DNA of 6,263 nt, taken from NCBI GenBank assembly GCA_026397855.1, contig JAPLUA010000491.1:1-6263 (forward strand), in the 5' to 3' direction. The translations under genes and the position numbers were made by a program. This DNA is from Verrucomicrobiota bacterium (lineage in GTDB: Bacteria > Verrucomicrobiota > Verrucomicrobiia > Limisphaerales > UBA8199). Shown here piece after piece: positions 1 through 5,726 of this stretch (position 1 is the first letter of the stretch; every line of letters begins with the position of its first letter). The notes beneath the pieces are model-generated. The model had not been told where the DNA came from. It was given only the letters and a program-made list of their open reading frames with translations, and ran no database searches.

Positions 1-1
1 A

Positions 2-994
2 CTGAATGTGCCGGTCGAGTATTTCAACCCGCTGCGAAACGTGCAGATTGATCCGGCGATCAACCTGGAGGATTTGGCCCGGGTGGCCCATTCCCTCGGC
101 GAAGTGATCGGCCTGGGGCTGCGCAACCTCGCGCGCTGCCCGGTCGAGCTGAACCTGATGCCGGACAGCACGCTCAAGTGGCAGAGCTTCAACCAAAAGA
201 AACCGTATTTTATCGCCTCCGTCTTCAGCATGGTGCTGGTGATCTGGGCCATGGGATTCCTGTTTGACAAGCTGGCGGCCGTCAAGAACGAGGAGCTGAC
301 CAAGGCGAAGGAGAAGGTGGCACCCGAGGAGGTCAAGGAAGTTCAGTTCAAGAAGGTTTATCACACCGAGCTCAAGAAAGTTCAGCAGGACGTGAACCAG
401 ATCGAGACCTGGATGAAGGACCGCTATTACTGGGCGGATGTTCTGACCCAGGTGCGCCAGTCGCTCATTCGTGTTGAAGACGCCATCAAGGTCAGCATGC
501 GGACCGATGCGGGTGTGTGGATCGAGCAGATGATTACCGCGGCCCCCAGGGCGGAGGGGGATCCGAGCGCTCCTGGCGCTGCCGGCGGGCCAACGCCGGG
601 CGCGGACCCGGGCATGAACGATGCGTTTCGCAGGCGCTATGGCTTGGAGCGCGGTGGGATGCCTGCGCCACCATCAGCCGAGCAGCCCATGGGAGCACCC
701 GATCCGGGAGCGCCACCAGCGGGCGGCGCACGGGCCCCCGGGCGTGGTGCCAAGGGGGACCTCAACGAATTAGCTTCGGTCACCTTCACCTTCCGCGGGG
801 TCAGTCTGGCGGCAGTTTCTGGCAAACCCGAGGCCAACAAGAGCATCGCCTACGATGTCCTCAAGGAGCTGCAGGAGAATCCCCTGTTCGATAAGGAAGG
901 GACGAAAACGTCCACCGACGTGACGCTTGACGAGCAAACCGGGACCTTCACCTTCAGCATTGTCGCCCAACTGAAGCATCCGCTGAAGCTGTAG
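2..994 (+). CDS. pilM: PilM-PilN fusion protein, C-terminal part (5' end outside window)
   Basis: Frame 2 is open to the left edge, so the gene starts upstream and the GTG at 8 is not a real start. Numbering from the codon at 2-4, residues 1-47 (LNVPVEYFNPLRNV, then a helix with GEVIGLGLRNL) resemble the end of the actin/FtsA-like ATPase PilM. ELNLMPD at 49-55 matches the INLLP-type motif at the start of PilN, which in known systems docks onto PilM. Then follow a transmembrane helix (about 70-88), a charged coiled coil (about 89-155), and a PilN-like periplasmic domain: a WADVLTQVRQSLI helix, VWIEQMI, and after an insert TFTFRGVSLAAV, a helix and a final strand. The Pro/Gly/Ala-rich insert is at about 185-255. 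PilM would sit on the cytoplasmic face and PilN would span the inner membrane of a type IV pilus or type II secretion-like platform. The stop is TAG at 992-994, one base before the next ATG. Family assignment is confident; the fusion is inferred from one continuous frame. Confidence 0.85.
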   Translation: MNVPVEYFNPLRNVQIDPAINLEDLARVAHSLGEVIGLGLRNLARCPVELNLMPDSTLKWQSFNQKKPYFIASVFSMVLVIWAMGFLFDKLAAVKNEELTKAKEKVAPEEVKEVQFKKVYHTELKKVQQDVNQIETWMKDRYYWADVLTQVRQSLIRVEDAIKVSMRTDAGVWIEQMITAAPRAEGDPSAPGAAGGPTPGADPGMNDAFRRRYGLERGGMPAPPSAEQPMGAPDPGAPPAGGARAPGRGAKGDLNELASVTFTFRGVSLAAVSGKPEANKSIAYDVLKELQENPLFDKEGTKTSTDVTLDEQTGTFTFSIVAQLKHPLKL

Positions 995-995
995 T

Positions 996-2057
996 ATGGA
1001 CTGGATCAAACGCAACTTGTACTTTCTGATCGGCAGCCTCGTGGCGCTGGCGCTGATGGGGTTGGCGGGTTGGTATTTCTACTCGAAATGGGAGGCGAAC
1101 ACCGCCCTGATGGGACAGCTCGACGAGCAGTACGCCAAGCTGAAACACCTGCAGGAACAGAACCCGCATCCGGGTTCGGAAAAGGTGGATAACATCCAGG
1201 CAGCCAAGGAGCAACAGAAACAGCTGCGTGCCTGGAGCCAGAAAGCGTGCGCGCATTTCCAGAAGATTCCCCCGATCCCGCTGACCCAATCCGGGAAGGT
1301 GACCAGCCGGGAATTCAGCGATGCCCTGAGCCGGACCATTGACCAGCTTCAGCGCCAGGCCAGTGCCGCCAATGTCGCCCTGCCTCCCAAGAGCGCCAGC
1401 GGCCAAACCTACAGTTTCTCCTTCGAAGAGCAGCGCCCCAAGCTCGCCTTCGCGGCCGGCAGCCTCGAGCCCCTCTCCGTCCAGTTGGGGGAAATCAAGG
1501 CGATCTGCGATGTGCTCTTTCATGCCAGGATCAACGCGCTGGATGGCCTTCAGCGCGAGCGCGTGTCCGAGGACGATCAAAAGGGGCCGTTGACCGATTA
1601 TACCTCGGACAAATCCGTGACCAATGAACTGGCTGTCCTGACGCCCTACGAAGTCACCTTCCGCTGTTTCAGCTCCGAGCTCGCATCGGTGCTGGCCGGC
1701 TTTGCGAGCTCCCCTGCGGGGATGATCGTCAAGAGCATCAATGTTGATCCGGCGACTGCCATGGCAGCCGCCACGGATCCGGCCGCGGCGCCTGCAGCCG
1801 CTTATGTGCCTCCCGTGCAGACCTATGCTCCCGCTCCGCCGCCCCCGATGGCGGAAAGAGGCCCCGGTGGAATGCCAGACCGCTATGGACCCACCCAGCG
1901 CCGTTACACGCCTCCTCCTGTGGCCCAGCCGGCTTACGTTCCACCCCAGGCGGTGGCGGGTGCCAAACCCAAGGGCGGATTGCCCACGGTGCTGGATGAG
2001 AGACAATTGAAGGTCACGATGGTCTTGGTTGTTGTGAAGCTTACCTGCCCCAAGTGA
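996..2057 (+). CDS. Amuc_1100-like, PilO-like bitopic inner-membrane protein
   Basis: This 353-residue protein has a short N-terminus (MDWIKRN), one transmembrane helix (about 8-29) and a Gln/Lys/Glu-rich coiled coil (about 31-90). Two alpha/beta segments follow: LAFAAGSLEPLSVQL plus a long helix from 150, and PYEVTFRCFSSELASVLAGF from 217, ending in MIVKSINVDP. A Pro/Ala-rich stretch (252-328) precedes a last strand, RQLKVTMVLVVVKL (336-349). The same order (anchor, coiled coil, split ferredoxin-like fold, Pro/Ala loop, hydrophobic strand) fits Akkermansia Amuc_1100 as I recall it, which is about 317 residues and lies in the same gene order. In pilus and secretion platforms this slot is held by PilO/GspM, which pair with PilN/GspL; that role is inferred here. 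The ATG lies one base after the preceding stop, and GAAG at 985-988 is a plausible weak ribosome binding site, so translation is probably coupled. Fold and context are well supported; exact function is not. Confidence 0.8.
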   Translation: MDWIKRNLYFLIGSLVALALMGLAGWYFYSKWEANTALMGQLDEQYAKLKHLQEQNPHPGSEKVDNIQAAKEQQKQLRAWSQKACAHFQKIPPIPLTQSGKVTSREFSDALSRTIDQLQRQASAANVALPPKSASGQTYSFSFEEQRPKLAFAAGSLEPLSVQLGEIKAICDVLFHARINALDGLQRERVSEDDQKGPLTDYTSDKSVTNELAVLTPYEVTFRCFSSELASVLAGFASSPAGMIVKSINVDPATAMAAATDPAAAPAAAYVPPVQTYAPAPPPPMAERGPGGMPDRYGPTQRRYTPPPVAQPAYVPPQAVAGAKPKGGLPTVLDERQLKVTMVLVVVKLTCPK

Positions 2058-2058
2058 C

Positions 2059-2868
2059 ATGGAAGTACTGAAGAAACATTACGAAAAGGTGCTGCTCGGA
2101 TTTGTGCTGCTGGGCCTGGCGGTGGCGGTGGGCTTTCTGCCGTTCAAGATCTCCAGCGAGAAGCAGAGCCTCGGCGACCTTATCAACCGGCTGAGCAACC
2201 CCAACGCCAAGCCGTTGACGAACATTGACCTCGCTGGTCCTGATAAACTGCTCAAGGACATGACCATGCCCGCCCTGGTCAGCTTTTCGCCCCCCAACAG
2301 GCTCTTCAACCCGATGCAATGGCAGAAAGCCACCGACGGCCACCTGATCAAGGTGGACTCCACCAACGTCGGACCCAACGCCCTCGTCATCACCAACCGC
2401 AAGGAACTCTACCTCATCGTCACCTTGGATGACATGACGATCACCGAGGGGGGTGGGCGCTACCGGATCGGCGTGAAAAAGGAGGCCTCGTCGAATCCCA
2501 AGGAATGGGCCAAGACCCAGAAATACTGCAAGGTCGGCGACAAGAATGACACGTTCATCGTGCGCGAGGCAAAGGCCCCTCAGGATAACCCGACCAACGT
2601 GGTGTTGACCGTGGAATTGAACGACACGGGCGAGCAGGCTAAGGTGAGCAAGGAGAAACCCTTCAAGCGCATTGACGGCTACACGGTGGATTTGAAATAC
2701 CCGCCCGAAAACAAGGCTTTCCCGCCCGGACGGCGGGTCGGTACGACGCTCAACTTCAACGGTGAGGACTACAATATCGTTGCCATCACTGAAAAAGAGG
2801 TCGTATTATCAGCCAAGTCAAATCAGAAGAAATGGACCGTCAGGTACGGTGCCAGTGCCGCTCCCTGA
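2059..2868 (+). CDS. Bitopic beta-rich protein in the PilP/GspC position (Amuc_1099-like)
   Basis: This 269-residue protein starts MEVLKKHYEKV, followed by one transmembrane helix (about 11-29) and no lipobox cysteine. A linker (30-80) leads to a beta-rich region beginning LFNPMQW (82-88), with strands such as ALVITN and ELYLIVTL. The C-terminal half holds two similar beta modules, one from KVGDKNDTFIV (158 to about 198) and one from RVGTTLNFNGEDYNIVAI (226 to about 263). By gene order it matches Amuc_1099, and by its place between a PilO-like protein and a secretin it is likely to do the job of PilP or GspC: a membrane-anchored periplasmic linker touching the secretin N-domains. PilP is normally a lipoprotein, so the transmembrane anchor is closer to GspC. 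The ATG is one base after the previous TGA, with no strong Shine-Dalgarno upstream, which points to translational coupling. I see no catalytic motif. The function is inferred from position and topology. Confidence 0.7.
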   Translation: MEVLKKHYEKVLLGFVLLGLAVAVGFLPFKISSEKQSLGDLINRLSNPNAKPLTNIDLAGPDKLLKDMTMPALVSFSPPNRLFNPMQWQKATDGHLIKVDSTNVGPNALVITNRKELYLIVTLDDMTITEGGGRYRIGVKKEASSNPKEWAKTQKYCKVGDKNDTFIVREAKAPQDNPTNVVLTVELNDTGEQAKVSKEKPFKRIDGYTVDLKYPPENKAFPPGRRVGTTLNFNGEDYNIVAITEKEVVLSAKSNQKKWTVRYGASAAP

Positions 2869-2918
2869 GCAATGCCACAGCCTGAACCGCATTGAATTTA
2901 CCAACCGCAAGCGAAACC
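2869..2918 (+). other. Short intergenic gap before the secretin
   Basis: These 50 bases separate the third gene from the secretin ATG. They hold an in-frame TTG at 2892 that could serve as an alternative start, and GCAAG near 2907-2911, a very weak ribosome binding site candidate. I see no convincing -35/-10 pair and no hairpin with a T-run, so the gap does not clearly split the operon. Confidence 0.5.
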
Positions 2919-5702
2919 ATGACTAAAGCAGTTATCCTTCCACTCGGTTTGATGTTACTACTCGCAGCCGCGCCGGTTTCCCGGGCACAGGCCCAGGCCA
3001 CCGCGGAGGAGACGGCCGTCAACGAGGCCATCTACCGCCAGGCGAACCGGGTTATCCTGATACAAAAGCTGACCGAGGCCCGTTCGGCGCAGTCGCGGAA
3101 TGCCCCGGCATCGGCGGCCAAGCTTTACGACGAGGCCTGGGACCTGGCGCAGAAGATCGGTTCCGGCGTGGACGCCGAGCGCGAACAGACGGTCGCCGGG
3201 CTCGCCGCGGTGCGGCTCGATCTCGCGCGCGCCGCGCAGGGCCAGAACCAGTTGGAAGAGGCCGACATCCAGATCAAAGACGTTCTCCGGGTGGATCCCG
3301 CCAATGCCGCCGCGCTCGATTTCAAGCGCGGCAATGAGCAGCTCATGGCCCAGCAGCGCGGCACCATTCCCAGCCCCGAAGTCAAGGCCCAGGTGCCGGC
3401 CGCTGCGGAGGAAAATATTCGCGCGCGCACGCTGGTCCAGGACGGCAAGCTGCTCTACGAGCTGGGCAAAATGGAAGAGGCCGAGGCCAAGCTCCACCTT
3501 GCCCTGAAGGAAGATTCCCGCAACCAGGCCGCCTTGTACTATCTCAGCCTCGTTTCGGAAGCCAAATACACCCAGGCGATCAAAAAGCACGCTGTGACGG
3601 CCCAGCAAAACCTGAGCGAAGTCGAGCAGGCCTGGGCCAACCCGGTAAAGCGCGAGATGCTGCCCGTGCCGAATCCCTACGCCCGCACCAACCTCATCCA
3701 TACCAGCCCGGTTCGCCAGGCCATCGTCAGCAAGCTCGATCGGATCCGCCTCGATACCGTGAAGTATGAGGGACTGCCCCTGAGCGAAGTAATCATCAAC
3801 CTGAGCGACGAGGCCAGGAAACGCGACCCGGAAAAGCGCGGCATCAACTTCCTGATCAGTCAGACGGTGGATTCGGCCGGCACCGCTCCCACCGCGGCGC
3901 CCCAAATCGGGCCGGACGGCAACCCCCTCCCGGCCCCCCCGGCCGAGACCGTGGATATCGGCACCATCCAGATCAAGATCAACCCGGGCCTCATGGATAT
4001 CCGCCTGGCGGATGCGCTCGACGCGATCATCAAGGTGGCCGACAAACCGATCAAGTATTCCATCGAAGACTATGCCATCGTGTTCTCGTTGAAAACGGTG
4101 GAGATGGACCCGACCGGGCGCCCGTTCAAGCCGCTCCACGTCCGGACCTTCAGGGTTGACCCCAATACCTTCTACCAGGGCCTGCAAAGCGTCGGGGCGT
4201 TTGTGTTCGGCGAGTCCATGAACGTGGGTCAGAACAGTGGTGGCGGTGGTGGAATGGGCGGCGGCGGCGGCGGCAGCATGGGCGGCGGCGGCGGCGGCGG
4301 CAGTCAGGGCGGCCAGGGCCAGAACACGGTCAGCGGGGCGATTATTTCCCGCGTGTCGGCCGCTCCGGGCGGAGTGACCGGCGGCCGAAGCGGTGGCGGC
4401 GGGCAGCAGGGCGGCGGCGGCAGCAGTGGTGGCGGTGGCGGCGGTCTGGCCTTCATCACCAAGACCAACAACATGGAAGCTGTGTCCGAAGCGGCCCGCA
4501 ACTACTTCAACAGCCTCGGGGTGGATCTCGATCCGCTGAAACCCGAGAACAAGGGCAAATCGCTCTTCTTCAACGACCGCCAAGGCATGCTGATCGTGCG
4601 GGCGACGATGGAGGAACTCGATGTGATTGAGTCCGCAATTGACGTGCTCAACATCGTGCCTCCGCAGGTGACGATCAAGGCCAAGTTTGTCGAGGTTTCG
4701 CAGGAGGATAACAAGGCCCTTGGGTTTGAATGGTATTTGGGGAATATGCTCATGAACAATGGGTCCATTGCTGGGCAGGCCGGCACCGCCCCGTCTTACA
4801 ACGGCGCGCCAACTCCAGCCAATCCTCTCGGGGTCTTCCCCGGCAACCCCTTCGCGGGCACCACGATTGCGCCGAAGGGGACAGACCAGGTCCTGACATC
4901 TGGCCTGCGCAATACCCCCACCACCCTTTTCACACTGACCGGCATCCTGACCGATCCGCAATTCCGCATGGTGATCCACGCCATCGAAAACCGGACCGGG
5001 GCGGAACTCCTGGCTCAGCCGGAGGTGACCACCCAGAGCGGACGGCAGGCGCAGATGAAAGCCACCGATGTCAAAACCATCGTCACCGGTTTCAGCTTCA
5101 GCCAGAACACCTCCTCAACGAGCGCAGGGGGTGGGACCATTGTCGGGGGTGGCAACACCCTGCCGCCGGCTTCCTTCGTCTATCCCTTGCCCGAGCAGAT
5201 GGAGTTGGGCCCGGTGCTGGATGTGATTCCGTGCGTGCTCTCGGACGGCTTTACGGTCAACCTGACCCTGATTCCCTCGCTAACCGAGTTTGTGGGCTAT
5301 GAAGACCCCAGTTCCTTTAACAACGCGCTCCCCGCCACGACGGGTGCATTTCCGGGCGGCTTGGTGATGGTTCCGACCGTTCTGCCGAGGTTCCGGGTGC
5401 GCCAGGTCGCGTCGGCGGTGAATGTCTGGGACGGTCAGACGGTGGTGCTCGGTGGCCTGCTGGCCGAGACGGTGGCGACCATCAAGGACAAGGTGCCGAT
5501 CCTGGGCGACCTCCCGCTGGCGGGCCGGTTGTTCCGCAGCGAGTCGAAGAGCACCTCCAAGAAGAACCTGCTTGTCTTCGTGACTCCCACGCTCATTGAC
5601 CCGGCCGGCAATCGCCTGCATACAGAAGACGAGATGCCATTTTCCAAGGATTCCTTCCCGGTGCAGCCCCCGGCTGCGGCGGACCAGGCCAAGAAACAGT
5701 AA
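2919..5702 (+). CDS. Secretin (PilQ/GspD family) with TPR-like N-terminus and Gly-rich insert
   Basis: This is the outer-membrane channel subunit, 927 residues from ATG 2919. That start puts a clean signal peptide first (MTKAVILPLGLMLLLAAAPV, cleavage near AQAQA); an in-frame TTG at 2892 would add nine residues. Helical TPR-like segments lie at about 109-142 (QLEEADIQIKDVLRVDPANA) and 175-209 (ELGKMEEAEAKLHLALKED). Next come an N0/STN-like region (272 to about 391, with KYEGLPLSEVIINLSDEA and ADALDAIIKVADKPIKYSI), a Gly-rich insert (441-509), and a secretin N-domain (510-580, with LFFNDRQGMLIVRATMEELD). PPQVTIKAKFVEV at 581-593 opens the secretin domain, which runs through AQPEVTTQSGRQAQMKATDV to the signature VPILGDLPLAGRLF (859-872) and NLLVFVTPTLID. 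The protein would assemble as a multimeric ring. Its position after the PilM/PilN, PilO-like and PilP-like genes suggests a type IV pilus or type II-like machine. It lies 50 nt after the previous gene and is probably in the same transcript. Family assignment is near certain; the choice between pilus and secretion is open. Confidence 0.95.
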   Translation: MTKAVILPLGLMLLLAAAPVSRAQAQATAEETAVNEAIYRQANRVILIQKLTEARSAQSRNAPASAAKLYDEAWDLAQKIGSGVDAEREQTVAGLAAVRLDLARAAQGQNQLEEADIQIKDVLRVDPANAAALDFKRGNEQLMAQQRGTIPSPEVKAQVPAAAEENIRARTLVQDGKLLYELGKMEEAEAKLHLALKEDSRNQAALYYLSLVSEAKYTQAIKKHAVTAQQNLSEVEQAWANPVKREMLPVPNPYARTNLIHTSPVRQAIVSKLDRIRLDTVKYEGLPLSEVIINLSDEARKRDPEKRGINFLISQTVDSAGTAPTAAPQIGPDGNPLPAPPAETVDIGTIQIKINPGLMDIRLADALDAIIKVADKPIKYSIEDYAIVFSLKTVEMDPTGRPFKPLHVRTFRVDPNTFYQGLQSVGAFVFGESMNVGQNSGGGGGMGGGGGGSMGGGGGGGSQGGQGQNTVSGAIISRVSAAPGGVTGGRSGGGGQQGGGGSSGGGGGGLAFITKTNNMEAVSEAARNYFNSLGVDLDPLKPENKGKSLFFNDRQGMLIVRATMEELDVIESAIDVLNIVPPQVTIKAKFVEVSQEDNKALGFEWYLGNMLMNNGSIAGQAGTAPSYNGAPTPANPLGVFPGNPFAGTTIAPKGTDQVLTSGLRNTPTTLFTLTGILTDPQFRMVIHAIENRTGAELLAQPEVTTQSGRQAQMKATDVKTIVTGFSFSQNTSSTSAGGGTIVGGGNTLPPASFVYPLPEQMELGPVLDVIPCVLSDGFTVNLTLIPSLTEFVGYEDPSSFNNALPATTGAFPGGLVMVPTVLPRFRVRQVASAVNVWDGQTVVLGGLLAETVATIKDKVPILGDLPLAGRLFRSESKSTSKKNLLVFVTPTLIDPAGNRLHTEDEMPFSKDSFPVQPPAAADQAKKQ
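4236..4445 (+). repeat. GGC/GGT-rich in-frame low-complexity tract within the secretin gene
   Basis: The tract encodes the Gly-rich insert (residues 440-509). It contains six consecutive GGC codons (4257-4274), then AGC ATG, then seven consecutive GGC codons (4281-4301), followed by Gln/Gly codons. After a less biased stretch encoding NTVSGAIISRVSAAPGG, a second Gly/Ser/Gln-rich block runs from about 4376 to 4445. The two ATG-(GGC)n units look like a local duplication. Changes in GGC copy number would keep the frame, so the tract could vary in length without destroying the protein. Confidence 0.85.
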
Positions 5703-5726
5703 AAAGGCCCTGCCTGGCCGCTAATC

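Noticed and set aside
8..10. GTG at 8 as the start of the first gene
   Set aside because: The frame is open upstream to the window edge, and residues before and after the GTG read as the interior of a PilM domain, so the gene is cut by the window.
954..2060. 368-codon open frame on the minus strand opposite the Amuc_1100-like gene
   Set aside because: It is a shadow of the plus-strand gene. The sense protein has a transmembrane helix, coiled coil and recognisable fold; the antisense product is Gly/Arg/His-rich with no recognisable feature.
4239..4445. Glycine-rich tract as a sign of a frameshift or assembly error
   Set aside because: The frame continues correctly on both sides into conserved secretin domains, and both blocks are in-frame codon runs, so it reads as a genuine insert.
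2958..4979. 673-codon open frame on the minus strand opposite the secretin
   Set aside because: It lies entirely inside a certain secretin gene. Its product is a His/Arg/Ala-rich mix with no domain or signal peptide. Long antisense frames are expected where GC-rich codons give few stops.
5706..5719. GGCC-6 nt-GGCC inverted repeat after the secretin stop, as a terminator
   Set aside because: The stem is only four base pairs with no T-run after it on the plus strand, so it is too weak to call. The A-run before it would make a T-run on the minus strand, but no minus-strand gene ends there.
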